A stretch of 41,885 nucleotides of DNA from an uncultured Planctomycetota bacterium (GTDB lineage Bacteria > Planctomycetota > Brocadiia > CAIUPP01), in contig CAIUPP010000099.1 of NCBI GenBank assembly GCA_903901045.1, positions 1-41,885 on the forward strand, written 5' to 3'. Below the pieces are notes generated by a model. That model searched no databases, was not told where the DNA came from, and was given only the letters and a program-made list of their open reading frames with translations. Below are positions 24,009 to 32,815 of the stretch, piece after piece; the stretch's first letter is position 1, and every line of letters begins with the position of its first letter. A program made the translations under genes and the position numbers.

Positions 24009-25033
24009 TGTGGAGCGCCCGTCGCTGCGTCCTCTCTTTTCGCCGCGCCGGCCATCTCCATGATCTCGACGTAATTCTCCAAGTACAGGCGCTTCATCAG
24101 CGCGTCGTACCGCTCGGAGCGCTTCTGCGCCAGCAGCATCTTCTCGATGAGCGGCTGCACCTCCTCGTACGGACGCAGCCGCCCCGGCTTGCGCTCCTCC
24201 ACCTTGAGGAGAGTGAACCCCTTGTCGGACTCGATCGGATCACTCACTTTGCCCAGCTCCAGCGAGAAGAGCGCCTTGTCAATCGCCTCGGGACGCGCGC
24301 CCTGCTTCTGGAAATCCCACAGCCCCCCCTCCGCCTCGTGGCCGTCATTCGAATACTTCCTCGCCAACTCGGCGAAATCGTAATTTTTCGCCAGCTTGTC
24401 GACAATCTCCGCCACCTGCTTTGCCGCCTTGTCGTGGTCGCCGCCGAAGTTGGAGAAGGGGACGAAGATCTGCCGGTACTTTGCCTGCGCCGCTTCCCGG
24501 CAAGGCTCCGGGTTGGCGTGGTAGTATTCCAGAAGCTCCGCCGGGCCGGCGGTCAGATCGCGCATGACGAACTGGATCAACACCTGCCGGCGCAGGAGGT
24601 CTTCGCGGATTTTCTCGGCGTAGCCGACGCCGGTCTGCCCCATCGACTTGAGCTTGTCCTGGAACGCCAACTCCCCCCCGGCTTCGCGGCGGTCATCCTC
24701 AACGCGCTTCTCGACCTCCTTGTCGATGTACTTGTTGACCGCCGGGAACGCGTCCGTCAGCCGGCGGGCCTCGGCCAGCAACAGGCGCTCCTCGACAAGC
24801 TCGCGCACGCTGTCGCGGATGATGTTGCGGCGCACCTCATCGCGCTGCGCGGCGGGGATGGTGGCGCCGGATTCCTTCATCATCGCATCGGCGCGGTCGA
24901 GCACCTGCTTGCTGGTGATCACATCCTTGTTCACGATGGCCACGATGGCGCTGCCGACGTCATCCTGCGCGCGCGCGGCGCGGGGGATCAATGCCAGTGC
25001 GGACAAGAGGGCCACAACGATGAGTTTCTTCAT
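24005..25033 (-). CDS. SurA-like periplasmic peptidyl-prolyl isomerase
   Basis: This 342-residue exported chaperone/isomerase has a Sec signal peptide (MKKLIVVALLSALALIPRAARA, cleaved near residue 22). Its N-terminal SurA-type helical domain starts at VAIVNKDVITSKQVLDRAD. A parvulin (PpiC) domain follows at about 185-285 (AKYRQIFVPF, FAELARKYSNDGHEAEGGLWDF, ALFSLELGKVSDPIESDKGFTLLKVEER). SurA folds outer-membrane proteins, which suggests a diderm envelope. The start overlaps the mfd stop by ATGA (25033-25030), so the two are translationally coupled. It is shorter than E. coli SurA (428 residues), with one parvulin domain instead of two. Confidence 0.9.
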   Translation of the reverse strand: MKKLIVVALLSALALIPRAARAQDDVGSAIVAIVNKDVITSKQVLDRADAMMKESGATIPAAQRDEVRRNIIRDSVRELVEERLLLAEARRLTDAFPAVNKYIDKEVEKRVEDDRREAGGELAFQDKLKSMGQTGVGYAEKIREDLLRRQVLIQFVMRDLTAGPAELLEYYHANPEPCREAAQAKYRQIFVPFSNFGGDHDKAAKQVAEIVDKLAKNYDFAELARKYSNDGHEAEGGLWDFQKQGARPEAIDKALFSLELGKVSDPIESDKGFTLLKVEERKPGRLRPYEEVQPLIEKMLLAQKRSERYDALMKRLYLENYVEIMEMAGAAKREDAATGAPH

Positions 25034-28000
25034 TTGGGCGCGTCTACCTCCATGCCGCGGGCGGCCAGATTGGCCAACGCCCGCTCGATTGCCTGCACCA
25101 GGAAGGATAGCAGGTTCTCACCCGCTTTTCGAGTCCGGGGGAGGCGGACGTTGATGGTCGTGTCGTCAATCAACCGGCAGATCATTCCGGTGGCCGAAAG
25201 CACCTTCATCGCGCGCGGCGCGTCGGAGGCCTTGGCCACCAGCAGGTTCTCCTGCAGGTGCAGGCCCTCAACTCCCGCCTTCTGCGCGAGTTGGCGCAAG
25301 CGGACCTCGGTCAACAGGTGCGTCACCGGCTCGGGCCAGGGACCGTAGCGGTCGCGCAGGTCGCGCCGAAGCGCCTCGATATCGTTCGGGTCCTGCGCGC
25401 GGTAGAGCTTGCGATACATGTCGATCCGCTGTGCGGGGTCGGGCAGGTACTCCTCCGGAAGACGCGCCTCGACCCCGAGGGAGAGCGACACGTCGCGCCG
25501 CTCCTCGATCGGCTCGTTCTTCATCCGGCGGACCGTGCTCTCCAGAATGCGGCAGTACATGTCATACCCCACGGCGGCGATGTGCCCGCTCTGTTCCGGC
25601 CCGAGGATATTCCCCGCGCCGCGAATCTCCAGGTCGCGCATGGCGATGCGGAACCCGGCTCCCAGTTCCGAGAACTCCTCGATGGCCTTCAACCGCTTCT
25701 CCCCCACCGGGGTCAGCGGCCGGTCCGCCGGGAGCAGCATGTACGCGTAAGCGCGGTGCTTGTAGCGGCCCACGCGCCCGCGCAACTGGTGCAACTCCGC
25801 CAGGCCGAACATGTCCGCCTGGTCGATCAGAATGGTGTTGGCATTCGGGATGTCCAGCCCCGATTCGATGATCGTCGTGCAGACCAGCACGTCCGCCTTG
25901 TGGTCCACGAAATCGCGCATCACGTCGGCCAGTTCATGTTCCTTCATCTGGCCGTGCCCCATCAGGAAGCGCGCCTCCGGGAGAAGCTCCTTGAGCTGCT
26001 GCGTCCGGTGATCAATCGTCTCGACGCGGTTATGCACGAAGAAGGTCTGCCCGTCGCGCGCGAGTTCGTGGAGGATCGCCTGGCGGATTTTCTGCGGGTC
26101 GGCGCGCATCAGGCGGGTGTGGATCGCCAACCGGTCGCGCGGCGGGGTATCCAGCGAACTGATATCGCGCAGCCCCAGGATGGACATGTGCAGCGTGCGC
26201 GGGATGGGGGTGGCTGTCAGCGTCAGGACATCCACCGTCGCGCGCAATTGCTTGAGGCGCTCCTTGTGCTCCACGCCGAAACGCTGCTCTTCGTCAATGA
26301 TCACCAGCCCGAGGTTCTTGAACTTCACATCGGGCTGGACAAGCCGGTGCGTGCCGATGACGATGTCCACCTCGCCGTCGGCCAGCGCGGCCAGAACTTC
26401 TTCCTGCTCGCCGTGGGTCAGGAAGCGGCTGAGCATCTCCACGCGGATCGGGTAGTCCGCCATCCGCTCCTTGAACGTCCGGAGGTGCTGCGCGGCCAGG
26501 ACGGTCGTGGGCACCAGCACCGCCGCCTGCGCCCCGCCGAACACGACCTTCACCGCGGCCCGCATGGCGATTTCGGTCTTGCCGTATCCCACGTCGCCGC
26601 AGATCAGGCGGTCCATCGGGCGGGAGCGCTCCAGATCGCGCTTCACCTCGTCGGCCACGCGCAACTGGTCCTCCGTCTCCTCGTACGGGAAGGCATCCTC
26701 GAACTCGCGCTGCCATTCCGTATCCGGCGAATGTTGCAGCCCCTGCGTCGCCGCGCGGATCGCCTGAATGCGCAGCAACTCCGCCGCCATGTCGTGCGCC
26801 GCCGCCTCCGCCCGCTCCTTGCGCAACTGCCAGCTCTGCGTCCCCAGCTTGTTCACAGGAGGGCGATGTTCGGCGGGCCCCACGTACTTCTGCACCAACT
26901 CGATGTGCGTCGCCGGAACGTAAAGGAATGCCTTGTCCGCATACTCGATCTTCAGGCACTCCTCGCGCACGCCGCCTCGCTCGATCAACTCCATGCCGTG
27001 AAACATGCCGATCCCATGCGCGACGTGCACCACATAGTCGCCGGGCTGGAGGTCGTAGAAACTGTCGATGGCGCGCGTGTGCCGGTAGCGCGCCGGAGCG
27101 CGCCGCTCGGTGTACCGATGGAATATCTCATGATGCGTCAGCAGCGTCAGCGACAGATCCGTCCAGTCGAAGCCGGCATTCAAATGTCCGATGCGTATCT
27201 CGAAGCTCTTCGCATCGAGCAGCTTGGAATCGGCGAGCAGCTCCGTCAGCCGCTCCTTCTCCCCCGAATTGCCGCACAGCACAATCGTCCGTTCGCGCTC
27301 GGAGGCCGACAACTCCAGCTCGCGCACCGTCGTCTCTAAATCGCGTCCGAAACGCTCCACCGAATGCACGTGGAACGTCTCCGGCCGCCCGCTGAAGACG
27401 CCCGGCAGCGCCGCCATGTGAAGCCTCGGAAAACGCGCCTGGTGCGTGCCGAACAGCACCAGCCCGTCCGGCAGAAGCCCCCCCGGCGACTCTTGGGCGA
27501 ACCCCTTCCCGCGCTCCATGATCTCCGCCGGCTCCCTCAGCGCGATCCAGGAGTCCTTCGGCAAATGGTCCAGCAGCGAGGACCATCGCTCCGGCGAATC
27601 CCGCTGCGCCTCAGCCTGGCGAGGCACCGCCGTCACCGTCACCTGCGGCAACTCGCTCACCGAAGACTGCGTCCCCGGATCGAAAGAGCGGATCGACTCC
27701 ACCTCATCGCCGAACAATTCGATGCGCACCGGCGCGCCGCCCGCGTAGGGGTAGAGATCGAGAATTCCGCCGCGGCGGCTGAACTCCCCCGGCGCCTCCA
27801 CCATGCGGACCGATCTGAACCCGCGCTCCAGCAGCCACTCGAACACCTGCTCCAGCGGCATCGACGTGCCTTGCCGCAGCGTCAGCGTATTGCGCTCCAT
27901 CAACGCCGTCGAGGGGACCCGCTGAAGCAGCGCCTGAATCGGGGCAACGATCAACTTCCCGCCCGGCGCCGCGCCCGTCTCATCGCGGCGCGCCGCCAGG

Positions 28001-28317
28001 AACTTCAGCACCGCCAGGCGCTGGCCCAGCACCTCCGCCTCGGGCACATCCTCCTCCGCCAGCGTCTCCCAGGCGGGGAAGAGCATCGGCAGATTCGGGG
28101 AGAAGAGCGCCACATCCTCGGCGAACGCCTCCGCCTGCTCGATCTGCGGCAGCACACACAGCGCCACGCGCCCCAGACGCTCGGCCATCGTCGCCGTCAG
28201 CAACGCCGCCGAAGAGCCCCACAACCCCTCGACATACGCCCCGCCGCCCCCCTCCAACTGTTCCTGGAGACCGGCGGTGCGAGGCGAAGATTGGAGTATG
28301 GAAAGAAGATCCTGCAT
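25030..28317 (-). CDS. mfd: Transcription-repair coupling factor Mfd
   Basis: Mfd pushes stalled RNA polymerase off damaged DNA and recruits UvrA. The 1095-residue length matches the family. In order: a UvrB-like N-terminal module (residues 1-350, with GGILDLYPYAG), the RNA-polymerase-interacting CarD-like domain near 410-480 (LQPGDYVVHVAHGIGMF), the RecG-like helicase core with Walker A CGDVGYGKTE (about residue 573), DEEQRFGVEHKE (about 674), TATPIPRTLHMS, GRVGRYKHRAYAY, and the C-terminal TRCF domain. It is preceded by a candidate promoter and coupled to the SurA-like gene. The start ATG has only a weak GGGG upstream. Confidence 0.97.
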   Translation of the reverse strand: MQDLLSILQSSPRTAGLQEQLEGGGGAYVEGLWGSSAALLTATMAERLGRVALCVLPQIEQAEAFAEDVALFSPNLPMLFPAWETLAEEDVPEAEVLGQRLAVLKFLAARRDETGAAPGGKLIVAPIQALLQRVPSTALMERNTLTLRQGTSMPLEQVFEWLLERGFRSVRMVEAPGEFSRRGGILDLYPYAGGAPVRIELFGDEVESIRSFDPGTQSSVSELPQVTVTAVPRQAEAQRDSPERWSSLLDHLPKDSWIALREPAEIMERGKGFAQESPGGLLPDGLVLFGTHQARFPRLHMAALPGVFSGRPETFHVHSVERFGRDLETTVRELELSASERERTIVLCGNSGEKERLTELLADSKLLDAKSFEIRIGHLNAGFDWTDLSLTLLTHHEIFHRYTERRAPARYRHTRAIDSFYDLQPGDYVVHVAHGIGMFHGMELIERGGVREECLKIEYADKAFLYVPATHIELVQKYVGPAEHRPPVNKLGTQSWQLRKERAEAAAHDMAAELLRIQAIRAATQGLQHSPDTEWQREFEDAFPYEETEDQLRVADEVKRDLERSRPMDRLICGDVGYGKTEIAMRAAVKVVFGGAQAAVLVPTTVLAAQHLRTFKERMADYPIRVEMLSRFLTHGEQEEVLAALADGEVDIVIGTHRLVQPDVKFKNLGLVIIDEEQRFGVEHKERLKQLRATVDVLTLTATPIPRTLHMSILGLRDISSLDTPPRDRLAIHTRLMRADPQKIRQAILHELARDGQTFFVHNRVETIDHRTQQLKELLPEARFLMGHGQMKEHELADVMRDFVDHKADVLVCTTIIESGLDIPNANTILIDQADMFGLAELHQLRGRVGRYKHRAYAYMLLPADRPLTPVGEKRLKAIEEFSELGAGFRIAMRDLEIRGAGNILGPEQSGHIAAVGYDMYCRILESTVRRMKNEPIEERRDVSLSLGVEARLPEEYLPDPAQRIDMYRKLYRAQDPNDIEALRRDLRDRYGPWPEPVTHLLTEVRLRQLAQKAGVEGLHLQENLLVAKASDAPRAMKVLSATGMICRLIDDTTINVRLPRTRKAGENLLSFLVQAIERALANLAARGMEVDAPK

Positions 28318-28370
28318 CCCCGGGATGTCTCAATCAACCAACGCGGGTTCGAACAAACGTTCAAGTTGCC

Positions 28371-28399
28371 ATTATCCTAGAACCTGCTGCGCACCACAA
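28371..28399 (-). promoter_or_regulatory. Candidate mfd promoter
   Basis: On the minus strand TTGTGG (28399-28394), 17 bases, then GATAAT (28376-28371), 54 bases upstream of the mfd start. Confidence 0.55.
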
Positions 28400-28465
28400 G
28401 GGATTGATGAAGGGATTGGCGGAGAGGCGAGGCGAAAGGGGTGAAGCGTCGGCAGAGGCGATTGC

Positions 28466-28494
28466 TTGACAACTCCATCTTAGCGTGGTACAAA
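28466..28494 (+). promoter_or_regulatory. Promoter of the initiator tRNA
   Basis: A perfect TTGACA (28466-28471), a 17-base spacer and TACAAA (28489-28494). Initiation would fall near 28501, about 12 bases before the mature tRNA. Confidence 0.7.
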
Positions 28495-28512
28495 GGTTTC
28501 TGTAAAACATGA

Positions 28513-28589
<77 letters not shown>

Positions 28590-28602
28590 ATCGAACTCAC
28601 GT

Positions 28603-28628
28603 AGGGACAAGCACTTAGGCTTGTCCCT
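28603..28628 (+). terminator. Hairpin after the tRNA gene
   Basis: AGGGACAAGC (28603-28612) pairs perfectly with GCTTGTCCCT (28619-28628) around a 6-base loop, followed by CTGAGTTT. It is likely the tRNA terminator, or a structured part of the recombination region. Confidence 0.6.
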
Positions 28629-28637
28629 CTGAGTTTA

Positions 28638-28678
28638 AGCCCGAAGCACTGTAGTAAAAATGTAGTAATTTTCGGGCT
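28638..28678. repeat. Inverted repeat enclosing two TGTAGTAA direct repeats
   Basis: AGCCCGAA (28638-28645) and TTCGGGCT (28671-28678) flank TGTAGTAA at 28650-28657 and again at 28661-28668, 11 bases apart. Placed between the tRNA and the integrase gene, these are candidate recombinase or regulator binding sites. Confidence 0.55.
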
Positions 28679-28732
28679 GAACACGAGGGCAAGCCGTGGG
28701 AACCGCCGGTATGACCGGCAAGGAGATGTCCC

Positions 28733-29971
28733 ATGGCGAGCATGTACAAACGGGGCGACGTGTGGTGGATCCAGTACCGCATCGGGGGCAAGAACGTCCA
28801 GCGATCCCTCGACACCGAGAGCGAACAACTCGCAAAGCTGAAGATCAAACAAATGGAAGGGCTTCACGCCTCCGGACAACTCGGACTGCCGAGTCGCACG
28901 CCGATCGTGCCCTTCCTGGAAGTCTTCTGCCAACATCTTCAGCAACGACGTAGCAAGACCTCCTACCGCGCGGACATCTCGTACCTGCGGACGTTCTTCG
29001 GCCCGCTCTGCGATGCGCTGAAGACGAAGGCCGAACGAGAAGCGGAAAAGGAGAATGCCTCGGGCGCGAACGGAGACCTGTCTATTCCTGCATCCAGTGT
29101 TCCCGTGCGCTACCTCGAAGACGTGACGCCGGGCCTCGTTAACCACTTCATCTCCGGGCGGATCGAGACGGATGGCATTTCCCCAAAGACCGCCAATCGT
29201 ACGCGAGAGATACTTCACGTCGTGTTCAACTACGCGATCAAGCACCACGGCTTCGTGTCGCCCATTCGCGGCACCCGCAACCCGATCGAGAATGTGGAGA
29301 GGCTTTCCGAGCCAGCGCCGAATATCCGCTACCTGGAACTTGACGACATCGGTAAGCAACTCGAGGTGCTCGCCACGCGCCCGGTATTGCGGACGGCGGC
29401 GGCCATCTTGATCTATGCTGGACTGCGGCGTGAGGAATCTCTGTGGCTGACGAAGGAGGATGTTGACCTCAGCCAGCGCATTATCCGTGTCCGGGCGAAG
29501 ACGGAGGGCGGGGAGACCTGGCAACCGAAAACCAAGAGAAACCGAGCAGTACCGATCTCGAACGCGTTGATGGCCATCCTCAAGGAACACCAAATGGAGA
29601 AGGACTGCACTTGGTTCCTGCCTTCTCCGGAGGGTAAGCGTTGGCATCCCGATAACTTCTCGCACGCCCTTGCAGACGTCAACTCTAAGGCGGGTCTGCT
29701 CTGGGGTTGCCTCGACTTTCGTCACACCTTCGGCAGCCAACTGGCCATGAAGGGCGAGTCGCTGTACAAGATCAGCGAACTCATGGGGAACAGCCCGGAG
29801 ATTTGCCGCCGGCATTATGCCGCGCTGATCCCGGAGAAGATGCGTGATACAGTTGAATTCGATGTCCCTGCCGAAGTGAAAGCCGGTAAACTTCCTGCCA
29901 GCCGCGTCCGAGGTCGGAGAGGTCGCGAAGGCCAGAGTCGTCATGCTTTCGCTATAGTCCGGGTTGGATGA
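28733..29971 (+). CDS. Tyrosine recombinase / integrase
   Basis: This 412-residue site-specific recombinase presumably integrates and excises the island. The N-terminal SAM-like domain begins with YKRGDVWWIQYRIGGK. The catalytic domain shows Arg232 (AGLRREESLWL), candidate Lys266/268, Arg330-His331 in CLDFRHTFGSQLAM, and the nucleophile Tyr362 in MGNSPEICRRHYAAL. The usual His of the H-x-x-R box is Leu327, and the H/W position before the Tyr is Asn353. The same substitutions recur in some environmental integrases, so the enzyme may still be active. AAGGAG lies 7 bases before the ATG at 28733. An earlier frame extension is not supported. Confidence 0.93.
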   Translation: MASMYKRGDVWWIQYRIGGKNVQRSLDTESEQLAKLKIKQMEGLHASGQLGLPSRTPIVPFLEVFCQHLQQRRSKTSYRADISYLRTFFGPLCDALKTKAEREAEKENASGANGDLSIPASSVPVRYLEDVTPGLVNHFISGRIETDGISPKTANRTREILHVVFNYAIKHHGFVSPIRGTRNPIENVERLSEPAPNIRYLELDDIGKQLEVLATRPVLRTAAAILIYAGLRREESLWLTKEDVDLSQRIIRVRAKTEGGETWQPKTKRNRAVPISNALMAILKEHQMEKDCTWFLPSPEGKRWHPDNFSHALADVNSKAGLLWGCLDFRHTFGSQLAMKGESLYKISELMGNSPEICRRHYAALIPEKMRDTVEFDVPAEVKAGKLPASRVRGRRGREGQSRHAFAIVRVG

Positions 29972-29986
29972 GATACAGGTAAAAAT

Positions 29987-30057
29987 GGAAGGCCTGTCGC
30001 GCTGTCAAGTTGCGGCGCTCGGGGTGGAGCAGCAACTCACGCAGGGGCAGGCCTTCC
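29987..30057. repeat. Nested inverted repeat between integrase and HTH gene
   Basis: The outer arms GGAAGGCCTG (29987-29996) and CAGGCCTTCC (30048-30057) are perfect. An inner pair AGTTGC/GCAACT (about 30009-30014 and 30032-30037) lies within. The pair sits between the convergent integrase and HTH genes. It could be a bidirectional terminator or a structured recombination or REP-like element. Confidence 0.7.
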
Positions 30058-30071
30058 CAATTCTCAACTGA

Positions 30072-30275
30072 CTAAGGCGCTCGACGTCGCGCCATATATG
30101 TTTCGACTTCATCCAGGCGGTATCGCTTCATGCCGTTCTTTCCGGACCCCAGGAAGTACGGACGAATACCGGCTTTCTTGAGAAGCCGGGAGACGGTGGA
30201 CGGGTAGCACTGCCATCTCTCGGCCAGTTCATGAGCGCTGGCCAACTTCGCCTCCGCGTGTAGATAGTTCTTCAT
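30072..30275 (-). CDS. Small helix-turn-helix protein, excisionase-like
   Basis: This 67-residue protein has an HTH at about residues 10-35 (ASAHELAERWQCYPSTVSRLLKKAGI) followed by a winged segment ending KRYRLDEVETYMARR. This matches the MerR-type HTH_17/excisionase layout, in which the small protein bends DNA for excision or represses the operon. A second possible start (ATG at 30305) would add ten residues; neither has a good ribosome site. It is the last minus-strand gene before the integrase and could be the recombination directionality factor, or a regulator of the ubiquitin-like operon. Function not proven. Confidence 0.7.
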   Translation of the reverse strand: MKNYLHAEAKLASAHELAERWQCYPSTVSRLLKKAGIRPYFLGSGKNGMKRYRLDEVETYMARRRAP

Positions 30276-30322
30276 GCTAGTGCTACTTCTTTTCAAGGCC
30301 TGCATCACACAGCAAACCACTT

Positions 30323-30757
30323 CTAAGACTGTCCGATTAACCCCACGTCGCACACGGGACAGTACCAGGTCACAAAGCTCTTCCTGGCACAGTCGTGGTG
30401 CACAAACTGTTGACAACTCGGACACAAGCTGGAGTCGCGTGCGGTAGCTCCCTGGCCACATCCTGGGCAGGTAAAACGGTTCGCAGGAACAGCTCCTGAC
30501 CGCTCCTCTGGATGGGAGACGCACTTTCCTTCCGAGAAAGTGAACCCTTCGTTATCGCGAGCCCAGTTCTCCGAGCCTCGCGTGACGACATATCCCTTTT
30601 TGACCTGCGCGTTGCACCACAAATCACTGCAAGTGGGGCTGCAAAAGTGATGCTTGTAGCCGGTAGCACCGTCCACCAGCACATAGGCGGTCTTTCTGAA
30701 CGACATGAAACCGATCCGACAATTGCAGTTCTCGCATTTTACACTCGCCATTTTCAT
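30323..30757 (-). CDS. RING/PHD-like double-zinc protein, candidate E3 ligase
   Basis: This 144-residue Cys-rich protein has two metal-binding parts. The N-terminal part has Cys8, Cys11, Cys13, Cys39 and Cys43, with HHFCSPTCSDLWC resembling a treble-clef knuckle. The C-terminal part has Cys97-x2-Cys100, Cys112-x2-Cys115-x4-His120-x2-Cys123 and Cys133-x2-Cys136, a full C4HC3 cross-brace as in RING/PHD fingers. RING domains linked to E1, E2, JAB and ubiquitin-like genes have been described in prokaryotes and are predicted E3 ligases. This one lies 74 bases after the JAMM-E1 gene, on the same strand. AAAGGAG precedes the ATG at 30757 by four bases; the ATG at 30751 is equally possible. E3 activity is inference. 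Confidence 0.75.
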   Translation of the reverse strand: MKMASVKCENCNCRIGFMSFRKTAYVLVDGATGYKHHFCSPTCSDLWCNAQVKKGYVVTRGSENWARDNEGFTFSEGKCVSHPEERSGAVPANRFTCPGCGQGATARDSSLCPSCQQFVHHDCARKSFVTWYCPVCDVGLIGQS

Positions 30758-30831
30758 CCATCTCCTTTCAAGGGGCGGCCATGTGGTCAGCCTCACCTCT
30801 TCTCCCGGCGAACAAGTGGGATATTGTCAAG

Positions 30832-32412
30832 TCAGTTCAACTTTTGGATATGCGGTCTTCTCCCACACAGCCACGACCAAAAGGGCATGCGATGAGTTTC
30901 ACCGTCGGCCTTTGCCGTTCCAGAATCATGGTTCGACACCTGGGCGACCTCCATGTCTGTGACCTTGCCACCGTCCCCCCCTTCTGGACATTCGGTTGGG
31001 CCAACCTCCATCAACTCCGTTGAGCCCGATCCGGGGTTCTCCTCAATAGGGTCTCCAGCTCCGAGAATTCCGCCGGGACCGCACGCAGGACACTCCGGGT
31101 TCGGCTTGCAGGCCACGGCCATGATGGAATCGCGGTTGCGGCTGTAGTACAAGTGCTCGTGGCCGGAGAAATCCTCTCCCTGGATAAGCTTTGCCATGTG
31201 CGATAGAGCCAGGCCGGTGAGAATCGCGTTAAGATGAATGACTGCCGGCGTCGGCGTGATCTGAGTATTACGAACATACCCTGCCCGTTCTCGCTGAAGG
31301 CGCCATCGGCGAGGCATCCGCTCCGCTGCGACCTCCTGTGTATCAATACCACCACAACAAAAAAGGCACCCGGTCTTGCCGGGGAGGACCACACGGACTT
31401 GACCGACGGAGTCATACTTGCCGCCACCCACTGGAACGATCTCTGTGGCGACGTCCAAGTAAGGAATCAAGTAGCGTAGGGAGAGTTCCATCAAAGCGCT
31501 ACGAGCCGCTTCGGAGTCCACACAACCGACGAGCAGGTGCGCCGTCTTGAGTGCCTCCCGAGCCCAGAACGACTGCACCCCCAAACAGTAGGGACGGACT
31601 CGGACGCGCCGGTCACGCCGGTAATGAAAGAGCTTTGCGATGCGGACTTTGAAATGGCTAGCGTCCTTGGGGCCAGCATAAGGCAATCTCGGCAGGTTGG
31701 ACTTTTCCACGCGATCGGGGTCGCAAATGATGATACCGGCCTGCCTTCCCACGCCCATGCCCACGAGTCCCTGCAACATGAGGGCACCCGTTCCGCCGCA
31801 ACCTGCAAGGCCGACACGGACGGCGGCCAGGCGGGACTGGTTCCACCCGGAAATCAGGCTGTGTCGGGCGAAAAGCTCCTGATCGGAAGCGGTCAACTCA
31901 TCGGGCGCCGGCATACAGGAGATTGGCGACCCGAGGAGTTCGACTCGGTGGAGAATGTCGAAGCGCCTCGCCTCTGGATCGTATATTCTTCCTTCGAAGG
32001 CCGTGGCCTCCTGATTGAGAACTACCATTCCCATCCGGCACTTTGACGGGAAGTGTTCAGTGACATAGGCGGCGTTCATCTGGCCGTGGTGGTCATCAAT
32101 AGAACTGAAATGCGGCTGCCCGGCATGCGTATGCGTATGAAGATCAATGATGGACAAGTCCTCGTCGTGTGCCAACTGATAGGCCAGCCCTTGGAGTTTG
32201 CGGCCGGGTCGCGCATACCCGGCCGACTGTATTTCCATATCCTTTCTTTCCGCGAAGATCATCTTTTGGCCCAGGAAAATCTCTTCTCCCAATTGTGAAA
32301 CCGCTCGGCGGGCTAACAAGAAACCGAACTGTTCCACCTGGGGGGTGTTCCTGATGAAGTCGTGTATTTGCGCCCATTGGTTCTGGGTCAGGCGCAGGAC
32401 AGTTGTTTTCAT
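30832..32412 (-). CDS. JAMM deconjugase fused to E1/ThiF activating enzyme
   Basis: This 526-residue protein joins two ubiquitin-cycle activities. Residues 1-165 form a JAB/MPN domain with Glu27 (EQFGFLL) and the zinc motif His94-x-His96-x7-Ser104-x2-Asp107, all intact. Such enzymes cut isopeptide bonds or trim modifiers. Residues about 195-440 form an E1-like adenylation domain with GLAGCGGTGA (Gly204-x-Gly-Gly-x-Gly209), DPDRVEKSNLPRL (Asp231, Asp233, Asn239, Arg242) and a zinc site built from Cys349-x2-Cys352 and Cys441-x2-Cys444. A Gly/Glu-rich low-complexity tail (about 448-505) ends in FWSWLCGRR. AAGGAG lies 6 bases before the ATG at 32412, inside the end of the E2 gene. A ThiF/MoeB role in cofactor sulfur transfer is unlikely given the E2 neighbour. 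Confidence 0.92.
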   Translation of the reverse strand: MKTTVLRLTQNQWAQIHDFIRNTPQVEQFGFLLARRAVSQLGEEIFLGQKMIFAERKDMEIQSAGYARPGRKLQGLAYQLAHDEDLSIIDLHTHTHAGQPHFSSIDDHHGQMNAAYVTEHFPSKCRMGMVVLNQEATAFEGRIYDPEARRFDILHRVELLGSPISCMPAPDELTASDQELFARHSLISGWNQSRLAAVRVGLAGCGGTGALMLQGLVGMGVGRQAGIIICDPDRVEKSNLPRLPYAGPKDASHFKVRIAKLFHYRRDRRVRVRPYCLGVQSFWAREALKTAHLLVGCVDSEAARSALMELSLRYLIPYLDVATEIVPVGGGKYDSVGQVRVVLPGKTGCLFCCGGIDTQEVAAERMPRRWRLQRERAGYVRNTQITPTPAVIHLNAILTGLALSHMAKLIQGEDFSGHEHLYYSRNRDSIMAVACKPNPECPACGPGGILGAGDPIEENPGSGSTELMEVGPTECPEGGDGGKVTDMEVAQVSNHDSGTAKADGETHRMPFWSWLCGRRPHIQKLN

Positions 32413-32423
32413 AATCGTCTCCT

Positions 32424-32813
32424 TCAAAGCCGCGGATTCGTCAGGTCAGCGCGAACCCGCTCAAGCAGAGAGATAAGGTTGTCTCGGTTAGGCACCCAAT
32501 CAATGCTCTCGTAACAGAGCCACGCCCACTCCTTTCCCCCGACAGTGTGATCCTCGTGATAATCTCTGGGCACATGCCCGTGATACCGCAAGCCCGGCTC
32601 AAGAAAGATTGGGCTGGCGGGCGCCCCCGGAGGACTCAGTGGATAGTCCTCCGGGATTTGGATGCGCATCCGCGTGTGTGTGCGATTCCAGCCTGGAGGC
32701 AACCGTACATCTTGGACAATGACGGTGCCCAAGTCACGCGAGGCCAGCACCTTGCACACAATCGAGAGCGCCTTGAGATGACGCAGCAAGACGGTGACAT
32801 TACGCAGGCCCAT
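32424..32813 (-). CDS. E2-like ubiquitin-conjugating protein
   Basis: This 129-residue single-domain protein keeps the order of E2 landmarks. A beta-strand region is followed by IPEDYPLSPPGAP (the E2 YP-x-x-PP segment, residues 53-65), a His-containing RYHGHVP in place of HPN, and WAWLCYESIDW with the candidate catalytic Cys100. Then comes VPNRDNLISLLERVRADLTNP, matching the W-x-P...DP tail of E2s. It would take the activated modifier from the E1 as a thioester. The gene starts two bases after the ubiquitin-like stop, and its GAGGGG ribosome site lies within the last codons of that gene, so the two are coupled. Its sequence is distant from eukaryotic E2s; it fits the predicted bacterial E2 families. 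Confidence 0.85.
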   Translation of the reverse strand: MGLRNVTVLLRHLKALSIVCKVLASRDLGTVIVQDVRLPPGWNRTHTRMRIQIPEDYPLSPPGAPASPIFLEPGLRYHGHVPRDYHEDHTVGGKEWAWLCYESIDWVPNRDNLISLLERVRADLTNPRL

Positions 32814-32815
32814 GG

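Noticed and set aside
30832-32412. ThiF/MoeB sulfur-carrier activation for thiamin or molybdopterin
   Set aside because: No thi or moa genes are nearby, and the fused JAMM domain plus adjacent E2-like gene point to protein conjugation instead.
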